In this document: piece after piece, positions 1-11,339 of the stretch | How the letters are laid out: each line of letters begins with the position of its first letter | How positions within the stretch are numbered: the stretch's first letter is position 1 | Made by a program: the position numbers and the translations under genes | From: Lolium rigidum | Lineage: Eukaryota > Streptophyta > Magnoliopsida > Poales > Poaceae | Reading direction: 5' to 3' | DNA: 64,000 nt | NCBI RefSeq assembly: GCF_022539505.1 | Contig: NC_061510.1 | Span: 38,589,047 to 38,653,046, forward strand | The notes under the pieces: generated by a model | What the model was told of the DNA's origin: nothing | Database searches by the model: none | The model's input: only the letters and a program-made list of their open reading frames with translations

Positions 1-1003
1 TATTTTGGGCTGGATAAAAAACAAATCTGATATGGTTTATAGATCTACACTTTTGTTATTTTTGTGTAGCTCAAAATACAAAGTATTTGAAGTTGACTTT
101 TTGCATGTTTGTGGGATACATCATTAACTACATACATATTTTTCCCAGGTTTTTTAAAAACTTAAAGTTATATTTTCTCTTTTTTTGATACCGGACCAAA
201 TCTCTGTCCTGGAAATAAGCGTTATTTTCCTTTTTATTATTTTTATATTGTAAAGCGTTATTCTCTTTGACAGCGTAGGCCACTCTGGGGCTATGGGCCG
301 CTTGGCAGGCCATCAATCATCGCGGGTAGCGGTATAGGTCCAAACAAACAATGGGACGCCTTTTTTGTTTTTCCGGAGAAAAAGACTCTCTTTGCCCTTC
401 ATCAGTGTTGTAAATAAAGGAAAACAAATATCGTGGGAAGCAACACACTAGGAGAAAAAAAACTGGCTGAAAGAATATGTATGGGTTACGACTTACGAGG
501 ACCTTCCTTTCTCATGGATCCAACCCCATCGATATTCATCTAAGAAATTGTAAGTTGGTGATAAAAAGAGTTTCTCCCGATTTTCCAATCTCATCTCAAA
601 ATAGGTAAGCAGCGGAAGGGTAATTAATAAAATACTTCGTCCGTTTCAAATTAAGTGACATTCAAAACTATACTTGTCACTGAACGGAAAAAGATGTTGA
701 AAACAAAAGCTAGATCGTCTCGAAATAATAATGCAAATGAGGACGTACGGCGGCGAAGGAGGCAGCGACGACATGTTCTGTTCCCAGCGGTTACGATCAA
801 CACCACCCGTTGGTCACGCACGCAAGCAAACGCGATTATGTTTGCGATCGCCGAGTCTTGCTGATTATGCTTGCTCCCTACTCCCCCTATGTCTATCACA
901 TCCGTCTATATATATAGCGTGCGCGCAGACCGTGCAGTTGGACTTGAAAACGTTTTTATAGTAGCGTGTAAAACTAGGAATCCACCATCAACGCAGCAGT
1001 ATC
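1..1003. other. Intergenic DNA without a recognisable gene
   Basis: No open reading frame here resembles a known protein, and the short ones are scattered over both strands. Around 641-680 the sequence reads like one end of a Stowaway-type MITE (a 'cttcgtccgtttcaaattaagtgacat' style motif), but I could not find its partner end, so this stays a weak suggestion. Confidence 0.5.
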
Positions 1004-1699
1004 ATGTATGTATGTATCCTTTTTTTTTTGCGGGAATAGAAAATGGCATTAAAGCTTGAGTCTTACAAAGAGGGACAGAAGAAAGCAAAAAATTACACAT
1101 AGGTCCCTCCAGACCCCGATGTCAACGCCGACAAGGACGAGCCGGTGGCGCGCCGGATCCGCCGCTGCTCCTCTAACGCCTTGGAATGGAAGCAGCCCCC
1201 ACGCGGCCGGGAAGTCGCCGGACAATGGCCCCTGAGGACCTACATCCGAAGCCATCGTCTTCATCGCCAAGCTCCACGCCATCTTCATCTTCAAGATCGC
1301 TCGGTACCAGATCGGCCGCCTCCGATCTGCACGGGGAAGAAGAACTCGGCCGATCCGCAGAACGCCGAGCTCGAGGAAGACACACGCACGCCGCCGGAGC
1401 TCCAGGGAACACCACCGACGAAGGAGAGAGGCGCCGTCTTCAAAACCCGCATCGCCGGCGTCTCCTCCTCCACAACACCGACGAGCGGAACCCTAGGAGA
1501 GCCTACACTATGTACAAACAGGGAATCGGCGATTCGCCGTCCTCCCGCCGCCGGAGCGGCCGCCGGAGGGCGGAGAATCACCGACCCCTTGCTCGCGAGG
1601 TGGAACCCCTGGTGGATCTCAAGAAATCGCCCTGCTCACTGTAGCGGGAGAGGGGAACGGTCCAAGCTCCGTTCTACTCGTTATGTATGTATGTATCCT
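1004..1699 (-). mobile_element. Short retroposed sequence with 17-bp target duplication and oligo-T edge
   Basis: The 17-mer ATGTATGTATGTATCCT occurs at 1004-1020 and again, identically, at 1683-1699. The insert between them starts with a run of T at 1021-1029, that is, a poly-A tail if read on the minus strand. Long target duplication plus a poly-A edge is the signature of target-primed reverse transcription by a LINE machinery. The body (about 660 bp) is GC-rich from 1140 to 1660 and holds only short, unconvincing ORFs on both strands. It could be a 5'-truncated LINE, a SINE-like element or a processed pseudogene; I do not recognise the coding content. The repeat has tetranucleotide (ATGT) periodicity, so chance similarity is somewhat more likely than for a complex 17-mer. 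Confidence 0.6.
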
Positions 1700-2514
1700 A
1701 AACGGATAAAACTTCTTTTTCTCCTGGATTATTACTAGTCCGTCTGTACATAAAAAGCCCAACAATATCAAAATTTGGAGAGACATAACGGAGATAGTCG
1801 AAAACTGCAAAGGGAGATCGAGCTACATGTAGCCATTGTTTTTAAAAAATCGGAAATTGTGGTCGGTTACACCAGGTGATTTTTCTTTTCTTTTTTGTTA
1901 CGGAACCAAAATCAAATATTACAAAAAAAAAGGAGGTGGGACGTGGGCGATATCACACACGCCCAGGCCGGCAGGCTGTAAGAGCATCTCCAGAGCGTCC
2001 CCCAAAGTGTCCTCCAAAGAGATTTGAGGCGCGTCGGGCAAAAAATCGTTCTCAGTTGCGCACCCCAAAGCCTCCTTTTGTCCGGCGTGGCCTAATATGG
2101 TGTTCGGCGCCCCGAGCCCGTCCCCGCTACACAGGGGACGCTCCCGGCATGACGGACACAATGAAAAGCGAGGCGGACTCCCACCTATCGGCGACTATTT
2201 CCATAACTGTTGGTTCGTGCCTTTTATTTCTCGTTGCGCCTTCCCTCCCCCGCCTCCCACCTCTCCGCCGCCGCTTGATTTGCCAGCCGTTTCGACGGTT
2301 GATCTCTTATGAGTCGGCACCATCGTCGTAGCTGGCTCTCTCGCCGGCCTTTTCGCCTCCGCCGCTTCGCCAGCGCGTCCCAAAACGCGGCGTCAAATCT
2401 ACCCCACCTCCGCGCACATAAGGTGTTCGACAACTTGTCAGGTAGGCGCGATAGGCCGCTGTTCGTTGACTCGTCTGTCGTGGCGCAATTTTAACCATTA
2501 ATTTTGCTTCAGAC

Positions 2515-2811
2515 ATGTATAGCGACGACGAGATGCTTGTCCGATTGCTGGAGGATGAGCAAGCCTTCGATGACGACACCCGGGAGCATTTGCTGATCAT
2601 CGCGTCCCTCCAGGACATGATTGACGCTGAGGCGGAGAAGCGGAAGAGGCCGCGCCGCGGAGGATCAAAGCCGGGGAGAAAGAAGTCGAAGCCCCGGCAT
2701 AGGATGGAGGGGCATACCATGCTGCACAACGACTACTTCGCATATGAGGCAACACATGCCGAAAATTTTCGGCGCCGGTATAGGATGAGTAAGGGTTTGT
2801 TCATTAATATT
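2515..2811 (+). pseudogene. Harbinger transposase, N-terminal piece
   Basis: The reading frame starts at the ATG at 2515 and encodes an acidic N-terminus (SDDEMLVRLLEDEQ), a basic stretch rich in Lys and Arg, and the segment before the DDE core that in plant Harbinger transposases precedes the GV/REYD region. After about 99 codons the frame is cut at 2812, where sequence typical of an LTR edge begins (TGTCAACACCC); a stop follows at once. Piece 2 resumes the same protein family at 23785. By comparison with the usual spacing of the family, roughly 30 codons appear to be missing between the two pieces, so the break is an insertion plus a deletion. Non-functional as it stands. Confidence 0.82.
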
Positions 2812-3226
2812 TGTCAACACCCGGATTTTTAAGTCCAGATGCCTATTATGTCATTCATCGCAATCCCAGGAATATTATTGTTGCGAGGCATAATAGTTAA
2901 GTATCACAGTCATCATTCATTACAAACCATATTGTCTTACAACTTGAATCACATGATTCATATTACACAAATAGTTGATCTATTGATCAACGAACAAACA
3001 CAAGTTCATAGCGGAAGCGTAAAGATAAAGGGACTCTCTAGTCCACAGGCCAACGCTTGATGTCAGAAGACTCCTAGTTGTCGTAGGCGTCCTGCTGATC
3101 ATCTCCTTGGTAGTTCTGTTCGTCTTCATACTTTGGCCATTTGAATAGCCAGGGATAAAGCCGTGAGTACTTTAAGTACTCGCAAACTAATACTAGGGTA
3201 AGTGCTAGCAATTTTAGTAAGGGGTG
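2812..3226 (-). repeat. Gypsy-type LTR, 3' end of the minus-strand copy (part 1)
   Basis: At 2812 the Harbinger sequence stops and a stretch starting TGTCAACACCC begins. Read on the minus strand it ends ...GGGTGTTGACA, a plausible LTR terminus. A palindromic GAGTACTTTAAGTACTC block lies near 3165-3183, similar in position and style to the block near 47198-47215 in the right-hand Gypsy LTR. The LTR is interrupted at 3227 by a complete element and continues at 11340. Orientation is inferred from a TATAAATA box on the minus strand in the second part. The 5 bp outside the terminus (2807-2811, ATATT) would be one target duplication; its partner is not present. Confidence 0.6.
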
Positions 3227-4811
3227 TGATATGTCTCAAACGTATCTATAATTTCTTATGTTCCATGCTACTTTTATTACAATACTTGAATGTTTTATAC
3301 ATACTTTACAGCATTATTATACATTTTCCGGCACTAACCTATTAACAAGATGCCGAAGTGCCAGTTGCTGTTTTCTGCTGTTTTTGGTTTCAGAAATCCT
3401 AGTAAGGAAATATTCTCGGAATTGGACGAAATCAACGCCTAGGGACCTATTTTTACACGAAGCTTCCAGAAGACCGAGGGGGAGACGAAGTGGGGCCACG
3501 AGGTGGCGACACACCAGGGCGGCGCGACCTGGGCCCTGGCCGCGCGGCCCTGTTGTGTGAGCCTCTCGTGTCGCCCCCTGACCTACCCTTCCGCCTACAA
3601 ATAGCCTTCGTCGCGAAACCCCCCTTTACCGAGAGCCACGATACGGAAAACCTTCCAGAGATGTCGCCGTCGCGAATCCCATCTCAGGGGATTCAGGAGA
3701 TCGCCTCCGGCACCCTGCCGGAGAGGGGAATCATCACCGGAGGGGCTCTACATCATCATGCCCGCCTCCGGATTGATGCGTGAGTAGTTCATCCTTGGAC
3801 TATGGGTCCATAGCGTAGCTAGATGGTTGTCTTCTCCGCTTGTGCTATCATTGTTTTAGATCTTGTGAGCTGCCTAACATGATCAAGATCATCTATTTGT
3901 AATGCTACATGTTATGTTTGGCGGGATCCGATGAATATAGAATATTATGTTAAGTTGATTATCAATCTATCATATATGTGTTGTTTATGTTCTTGCATGC
4001 TCTCCGTTGCTAGTAGAGGCTCGGGCCAAGTTGATACTTGTAACTCCAAGAGGGAGTATTTATGCTCGATAGTGGGTTCATGCCTCCATTGAATCTGGGA
4101 CAGTGACGTAAAGTTCTAAGGTTGTGGATGTGTCGTTGCTACTAGGGATAAAACATCGATGCTTTGTCTAAGGATATTTGTGTTGATTACATTACGCACC
4201 ATACTTAATGCAATTATCTGTTGTTTACAACTTAATACCGGAAGGGGTTCGGGTGATAACCTGAAGGTGGATTATTTAGGCATAGATGCATTCTGGATAG
4301 CGGTCTATGTACTTTGTCGTAATGCCCTGATTAAATCACATAGTAATCATCATTGATATGTATTGAATCTTTATTTGTCAATTGCCCGCCCGTAATTTGT
4401 TCACCCAACATGTTAGTTATCTTATTGGAGAGACACCTCTAGTGAACTCGTGGACCCCGGTCCATTCTTTTACATCTGAATACATTCTACATCGTTTTTA
4501 CTGTTCTTTGCAAACAAACACCATCTTCCACTCGATACGCTTAATCCTTTGTTTTCAAGCAAGCCGGTGAGATTGACAACCTCACCGTTACGTTGGGGCA
4601 AAGTACTTTGATTGTGTTGTGCAGGTTCCACGTTGGCGCCGGTTTCACCGGTGTTGCGCCGCACTACATTCCTCCACCAACGACCTTCACGTGCTTCTTG
4701 GCTCCTACTGGTTCGATAACCTTGGTTTCTTTCTGAGGGAAAAACTTGCTGCTGTGCGCATCACACCTTCCTCTTGGGGTTCCCAACGGACGTGTACATT
4801 TACGCGCATCA
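3227..4811 (+). repeat. 5' LTR of the left Athila-like element
   Basis: The LTR is 1585 bp, begins TGATATGTCTCAAACG and ends GCGCATCA. It matches 9747-11334 (3' LTR) almost throughout, and 49572-51163, 56194-57786 and the reverse of 22234-23784 more distantly. Most differences from the 3' LTR fall at CAG/CTG-type sites (see findings). The short ORFs inside it are LTR noise. Confidence 0.92.
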
Positions 4812-4823
4812 AGACTGTTTTTC

Positions 4824-4841
4824 TGGCGCCGTTGCCGGGGA
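4824..4841 (+). promoter_or_regulatory. tRNA-Asp primer-binding site
   Basis: TGGCGCCGTTGCCGGGGA, 12 bp after the LTR end, is the complement of the 3' end of plant tRNA-Asp including the CCA tail. This is where minus-strand DNA synthesis is primed in many Athila-type elements. Confidence 0.88.
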
Positions 4842-5069
4842 GATCAAGACACGCTGCAAGGGGAGTCTCCACTTCCAATCTCTTTACTTTGTTTTTTTGT
4901 CTTGCTTTACTTCATTTTTTATTTACTGTCCTGTTTGCTTCATATTAAAAACACACAAAAAAATTAGTTACTTTACTTATTGTTTTGTTTACTTGTTCTA
5001 TATCAAAACACAAAAAAATTAGTTACTTGTCTTTACTTTATTTGCTTACTTTACTTTATTACTGTTATA

Positions 5070-6053
5070 ATGGGTACTCCTGAAAATACTAAGTTGTGTG
5101 ATTTCACTAGCACAAATAATAATGGTTTTATATGTACTCCTATTGCTCCACCTGCTACTACAGCAGAATTCTATGAAACTAAACCTGCTTTACTGAATCT
5201 TGTTATGAGAGAGCAATTTTCTGGTGTTAGTACTGATGATGCTGCTGCCCATCTTAATAATTTTGTTGAACTTTGTGAAATGCAAAAGTATAAGGATATA
5301 CATGGTGATATTATAAAACTGAAATTGTTTCCTTTCTCATTAAGAGGAAGAGCTAAAGATTGGTTGCTTTCTTTGCCTAAGAATAGTATTGATTCATGGA
5401 CTAAGTGTAAAGATGCTTTTATTAGTAAATATTATCCTCCTGCTAAGATTATATCTTTGAGAAGTAGCATAATGAATTTTAAACAATTTGATAATGAACA
5501 TGTTGCTCAAGCATGGGAGAGAATGAAATCTTTGGTAAAGAATTGCCCAACCCATGGACTGACTACTTGGATGATCATCCAAACCTTTTATGCAGGATTG
5601 AATTTTTCCTCGAGGAACCTATTGGATTCAGCTGCTGGAGGTACTTTTATGTCCATTACCCTGGGCGCCGCAACTAAATTACCTGATGATATGATGATCA
5701 ATTACTCTGAATGGCACACTGAAAGAACTCCTCAAGGTAAGAAGGTAAATTCTGTTGAAGAAACCTCTTCTTTGGGTGATAAGATTGATGCTATTATGTC
5801 TATGCTTGCAAATGGTAGATCTCATATTGATCCTAATAATGTTCCTTTAGCTTCATTGGTTGCTCAAGAAGAAAATGTTGATGTGAATTTCATTAAGAAC
5901 AATAATTTCAACAACAATGCTTATAGGAATAATTATGGTAACAACAACTATAGGCCATATCCTTCTAATAATGGTAATGGTTATGGTAATTCTTACAACA
6001 ATAATAAGAGTGTACCATCTGTTCTTGAAGTGATGCTTAAAGAAATTTATTAG
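5070..6053 (+). CDS. Gag of the left Athila-like element (3' end frameshifted)
   Basis: The ATG at 5070 starts a 327-codon frame with the plant retrotransposon Gag domain at about residues 40-190, including the segments FVELCEMQKYK, LFPFSLRGRAKDWL and AAGGTFM. The C-terminal part is Asn/Tyr-rich. The frame ends early because a run of A near 6042-6046 is one base longer than in the right-hand copy (near 52486-52490), where the frame reads on. I chose the ATG at 5070 over one at 4980 because the right-hand copy has its ATG at the matching place (51505). Gag would assemble the cytoplasmic particle. The frameshift may be real or a sequencing error. Confidence 0.8.
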   Translation: MGTPENTKLCDFTSTNNNGFICTPIAPPATTAEFYETKPALLNLVMREQFSGVSTDDAAAHLNNFVELCEMQKYKDIHGDIIKLKLFPFSLRGRAKDWLLSLPKNSIDSWTKCKDAFISKYYPPAKIISLRSSIMNFKQFDNEHVAQAWERMKSLVKNCPTHGLTTWMIIQTFYAGLNFSSRNLLDSAAGGTFMSITLGAATKLPDDMMINYSEWHTERTPQGKKVNSVEETSSLGDKIDAIMSMLANGRSHIDPNNVPLASLVAQEENVDVNFIKNNNFNNNAYRNNYGNNNYRPYPSNNGNGYGNSYNNNKSVPSVLEVMLKEIY

Positions 6054-7168
6054 TACACAAACTTCTTTCAATAAAACTGTTGAAGAAAAGCTTGGTAAAA
6101 TTGATGTTCTTGCTTCTAAGGTTGATAGTCTTGCTCTTGATGTTGATCTTTTAAAATTGAAAGTTATGCCTGAGGAAGTTAAAGATGCTAGGTTTTCTAA
6201 AACAAATGCCATCCAAGTTCGAATTAATGATAATATTAGAATGTTGGCTGAATTGCATGCTAGGTGGGATAGAGAAGAAAAAGAAAAACTTGCTAAAGAA
6301 AATAATGTAGCTAAAGTATGGACTATTACCACCACTAGTAATGTTGATTCTTCACATGTTGATGCACCTCCTACTATCAATGGTAAAATAATTGGTGTTG
6401 GCAATGTTTCTACTCCTAGTGCAAAGCGTACAAAATTGCTCCAAATCTGCTAAACTCGCGTTTGTGATAAAACCGCTGAAATTTTTCAAAATATTGGTGA
6501 CAATGATTCCATTGCTGTAGAACATAATGGTTTAGATTTTGATGATTGTCATATTACTGAAGTTATAAAGTTCTTACAAAAACTTGCTAGAAGTTCTAAT
6601 GCTAGTGCTATAAATTTAGCCTTTATAAAACATATTACAAATGCTCTCATTAAAGCTAGGGAAGAGAAATTAAAACTTGAAGCTTCTATTCCTAGAAAGT
6701 TAGAAGATGGTTGGGATCCCATCATTAAGATGAAATTCAATGATTTTGAGTGTAATGCTTTATGTGATCTTGGTGCAAGTATTTCTGTTATGCCTAAAAA
6801 GATTTATGATATGCTTGACTTGCCACCATTGAAGAATTGTTATTTGGATGTTAATCTTGATGATAATGTTAAAAAGAAACCTTTGGGGAGGATTGATAAT
6901 GTGCGTATTACGGTTAACAATAACCTTGTCCCCGTTGATTTTGTTGTCTTGGATATCGAATGCAATGCATCTTGTCCTATTGTGTTGGGAAGACCTTTTC
7001 TTCGAACCGTTGGTGTCTATTATTGATATGAGGGAAGGTAATATTAAATATCAATTTCCTCTCAAGAAAGGTATGGAACACTTCCCTAGAAAGAGAATGA
7101 AGTTGCCTTTTGATTCTATTATTAGAACAAGCTATGATGTTGATGCTTCTTCTCTTGATGTTACTTGA
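6054..7168 (+). pseudogene. Gag tail and retropepsin-like region, frameshifted
   Basis: Downstream of the Gag stop the coding similarity continues in other frames. A coiled, charged segment lies at 6157-6453 and a retropepsin-like domain at 6730-7026 with the motif CDLGASISVMP (the Athila-type version of the aspartic-protease DTG box) and VLGRPFLRT. The right-hand copy shows the family's natural end, ...SYDVDTSTLDVT and a stop at 53621; here the frame is broken near 7016. No reverse transcriptase, RNase H or integrase motif follows. The aspartate is present, so the protease fold may be intact where the frame is. Confidence 0.75.
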
Positions 7169-9746
7169 TTTGCACTTTCTCGCGCTAATCGGAAAGGCAT
7201 TAAAGAAAAGCACTTCTTGGGAGATAACCCATGTTTCATTTTATTTACTGTATTGTTGAGTCTTGGAAGTTGTTTACTACTGTAGCAACCTCTCCTTATC
7301 ATGTTTTTGTGCCAAGTAAAGTTTCTATGTTAAAGTTGATGATAGATTTGGATCGCCACGCGTAAACGACATTGTTGTCCGTCACGAATTCTCGGCAGAA
7401 GTCTCCGTAAAAAATCGAATAAATCTGCAAATTTACGAGCGTGATCCTCATATATGTACGCAACTTTCATTAGTTTTGAGTTTTTCCATTTGAGCAAGTT
7501 AAGTGCCCTGCCGAATTCATCTTTACGGACCGTCTCGTTTTTGATAGATTCTGTCTTTTATTTCGCATTGCCGCTTTTGCTATGTTGAATGAGTTTCTTT
7601 GTTCCATGAACTTTCAGAAGCTTTGTGCAATGTCCAGAAGTGTTAAGAATGATTGTGTCACCTCTGAATATGTGAATTTTTGGTTATGCACTAACCCTCT
7701 AATGAGTTTGCTTGAAGTTTGTGTGAAGGAAGTTTTCAAGGGTCAAGAGAAGAGGATGATATACTATGATCAAGAAGAGTGAAAGGTCTAAGCTTGGGGA
7801 TGCCCCGTGGTTCATCCCTGCATATTTTAAGAAGACTCAAGCATCTAGCTTGGGGATGCCCAAGGCATCCCCTTCTTCATCGACAACATTATCGAGTCAC
7901 TTCTAGTGAAACTATATTTTTATTCCATCACATCTTATGTTCTTTACTTGGAGCGTCGGTTTGTTTTTATTTTTGTTTTGGTTTGAATAAAGTTGGATCC
8001 CACCATCCTTATATTGGAGATATTACGCTCGCTTTTTCATATGGAACACTTGTGTTCTTAATTGTGCTTTAATGTTCATGGCGAAGGCTGAAATTGCTTC
8101 GTTAAATTGCTATTTGGTTGGAATCGCAAAATGCTGCATATGGTTTGGATTAACTTGGCAATTGTTTGAGCTCTCATAGATCATGTTTCAGCTCTTGCAT
8201 CATGTAGTTTAATCTATTAATGAAGAACTACCGTAGCTTGTTTAATTTGGTTTGCATGATTGATCTCTCTAAGTCTAGATATTTTCGGGTAAAATGTTTG
8301 AACAACAAGGAAGACAGTGTAGAGCCTTATAATGCTTGCAATATGTTCTTGTGTGATTTTTGCTGTACCTGTTCATACTTGTGTTTGCTTCAAACAACCT
8401 TGCTAGCCCAAACCTTGTACTGAGAGGAAATGCTTCTCGTGCATCCAAACACCTTGAGCCAAAACCCATGCCATTTGTGTCCACCATATCTACCTACTAT
8501 GTGGTATTTTTCTGCCATTCCAAAGTAAATTACTTGAGTGCTACCTTTAAAATTTCATTCCTCTACCTTTACAATACATAGCTCATGGGACAAATAGCTT
8601 AAAAACTATTGTGGTGATGAATATGTAGTTATGTGTCTTAATTCTTATAAGTTGCTTGTTGAGCGGTAACCATGTTTCTGGGGACGCCATCAACTTTACC
8701 TTTGTTGGATATCATGTGAGATGCTATGCATGTTCGTCTTGTCCGAAGTAAGTGCAATTTCATGATCAAATGGTTTGAGTATGCATATGTTAGAGAAGAA
8801 CATTGGGCCGCTAACTAAAGCCATGTATCATGGTGGAAGTTTCAGTTTGGACATACAACCTCAATCTCTTATGAGAATATTAACTGTTGTTGAATGCTTA
8901 AGCATTAAAAGAGGAGTCCATTATCTCGTTGTCTATGTTGTCCCGGTATGGATGTCTAAGTTGAGAATAATCAAAAGCGAGAAATCCAATGCGTGCTTTC
9001 TCCTTAGACACTTGTACAGGCGGCATAGAGGTACCCCTTTGTGACACTTGGTTGAAACATATGTTATGCGATGATAATCCGTGTCTTCCGAGCTAAGTAG
9101 GACAAGGTGCGGGCACTATTAGTACTCTATGCATGAGACTTGCAACTTGTAGGAAGTATTATGCATAGCACATATGAATTATTACTACCGTTGACAAAAT
9201 TGTTTCTATGTTTTCAAAACAAAAGCTCTAGCACAAAAATAGTAATCCATGCTTCCTTCTGCGAAGGGCCATTCTTTTACTTTATGTTGAGTCAGTTTAC
9301 CCACTTCTTTCTATCTTAGAAGCAAACACTTGTGTTAACTGTGTGCATTGATTCTTACATGTTTACTTATTGCACCTGTTATATTACTCTATGTTGACAA
9401 ATATCCATGAGATATACATGTTACAAGTTGAAAGCACTCGCTGAAACTTAATCATCCTTTGTGTTGCTTCAATTCATTCTACTTAGAATTTATTGCTTAC
9501 GAGTTAGTTCTTATGCAGCTCTTATTGATACTTGTCTTGAAAGTACTATTCATGAAAAGTTTTGCTATATGATTAATTTGTTTAGTCATTATCTTTGTTA
9601 GCAATCTTTTGTTCAGATCACTCCATTCATCTCATATGCTTTACAATAATGTTGATCAAGATTATGTTGGTAGCATGTCACTTCGAAATTATGTGTGTTA
9701 TCGTTTACCTACTCGAGGGCGAGTAGGAACTAAGCTTGGGGATGCT
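7169..9746 (+). other. Non-coding 3' half of the left Athila-like element, with polypurine tract
   Basis: This 2.6 kb has no sense ORF of note. It contains three copies of the purine-rich motif AAGCTTGGGGATGC or a close variant (about 7791, 7850 and 9732); the last abuts the 3' LTR at 9747 and is the likely plus-strand primer. The same layout recurs at 53622-56193. The antisense ORF seen in other copies (minus strand, around 7340-7600 here) is broken by several CAG/CTG-type changes. Confidence 0.7.
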
Positions 9747-11334
9747 TGATACGTCTCAAACGTATCTATAATTTCTTATGTTCCATGCTACTTTTATTAC
9801 AATACTTGAATGTTTTATACATACTTTACAACATTATTATACATTTTCCGGCACTAACCTATTAACAAGATGCCGAAGTGCCGATTCGTTGTTCTCGCTG
9901 TTTTTGGTTTCAGAAATCCTAGTAAGGAAATATTCTCGGAATTGGACGAAATCAACGCCTAGGGACCTATTTTTACACGAAGCTTCCAGAAGACCGAGGG
10001 GGAGACGAAGTGGGGCCACGAGGTGACAACACACCAGGGCGGCGCGGCCTGGGCCCTGGCCGCGTGGCCCTGTTGTGTGGGCCCCTCGTGACGCCCCCTG
10101 ACCTACCCTTCCGCCTACAAATAGCCTTCGTCGCGAAACCCCCTGTACCGAGAGCCACGATACGGAAAACCTTCCAGAAACCCCGCCGTCGCGAATCCCA
10201 TCTCGGGGGATTCAGGAGATCGCCTCCGGCACCTCGCCGGAGAGGGGAATCATCACCAGAGGGGCTCTACATCATCATGCCCGCCTCCGGATTGATGCGT
10301 GAGTAGTTCATCTTTGGACTATGGGTCCATAGCAGTAGCTAGATGGTTGTCTTCTCCGCTTGTGCTATCATTGTTTTAGATCTTGTGAGCTGCCTAACAT
10401 GATCAAGATCATCTATTTGTAATGCTACATGTTGTGTTTGGCGGGATCCGATGAATATAGAATATTATGTTAAGTTGATTATCAATCTATCATATATGTG
10501 TTGTTTATGTTCTTGCATGCTCTCTCGTTGCTAGTAGAGGCTCTGGCCAAGTTGATACTTGTAACTCCAAGAGGGAGTATTTATGCTCGATAGTGGGTTC
10601 ATGCCTCCATTGAATCCGGGACAGTGACGTAAAGTTCTAAGGTTGTGGATGTGCTATTGCTACTAGGGATAAAACATCGATGCTTTGTCTAAGGATATTT
10701 GTGTTGATTACATTACGCACCATACTTAATGCAATTATCTCGTTGTTTACAACTTAATACCGGAAGGGGTTCGGATGATAACCTCGAAGGTGGATTATTT
10801 AGGCATAGATGCATGCCTGGATAGCGGTCTATGTACTTTGGCGTAATGCCTTGATTAAATCACATAGTAATCATCATTGATATGTATTGAATCTTTATTT
10901 GTCAATTGCCCGCCTCGTAATTTGTTCACCCAGCATGTTAGTTATCTTATTGGAGAGACACCTCTAGTGAACTGTGGACCCCGGTCCATTCTTTTACATC
11001 TGAATACATTCTACTCGTTTTTACTCGTTCTTTGCAAACAAACACCATCTTCCACTCGATACGCTTAATCCTTTGTTTTCAGCAAGCCGGTGAGATTGAC
11101 AACCTCACTGTTACGTTGGGGCAAAGTACTTTGATTGTGTTGTGCAGGTTCCACGTTGGCGCCGGTTTCACTCGTGTTGCGCCGCACTACATTCCTCCAC
11201 CAACAACCTTCACGTGCTTCTTGGCTCCTACTGGTTCGATAACCTTGGTTTCTTTCTGAGGGAAAAACTTGCTGTTGTGCGCATCACACCTTTCTCTTGG
11301 GGTTCCAAACGGACGTGTACATTTACGCGCATCA
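9747..11334 (+). repeat. 3' LTR of the left Athila-like element
   Basis: The 1588-bp LTR begins TGATACGTCTCAAACG, ends GCGCATCA, and is followed directly by the target duplication GGGTG at 11335-11339. See the 5' LTR for the comparison. Confidence 0.92.
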
Positions 11335-11339
11335 GGGTG

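Larger units (their letters stand above)
3227..11334 (+). mobile_element. Complete non-autonomous Athila-like Gypsy retrotransposon
   Basis: Two nearly identical direct LTRs (3227-4811 and 9747-11334, each starting TGAT and ending CATCA) bound a 4.9 kb interior. The 5-bp target duplication GGGTG lies on both sides (3222-3226 and 11335-11339). A tRNA-Asp primer-binding site follows the 5' LTR and a purine-rich AAGCTTGGGGATGC tract precedes the 3' LTR. The interior codes only for Gag and a retropepsin-like domain, with no reverse transcriptase, RNase H or integrase, so it must have been mobilised in trans. The Athila assignment rests on the DLGAS-type protease motif and the tRNA-Asp site. In Triticeae databases it would be compared with families such as Sabrina; that name is from memory. 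Confidence 0.9.

Noticed and set aside
1145..1738. 197-codon plus-strand ORF and overlapping ORFs
   Set aside because: GC-rich body of the retroposed sequence, with open frames on both strands and no family resemblance.
4824..4841. tRNA-Asp gene fragment
   Set aside because: It is only the 18-base complement of a tRNA 3' end placed after an LTR, that is, a primer-binding site. I found no complete tRNA cloverleaf or rRNA in the window.
5394..5582. Small minus-strand ORFs inside gag (also 51651-51848)
   Set aside because: Shadows of the Gag frame; unlike the 94-codon antisense ORF they do not keep start and stop between copies.
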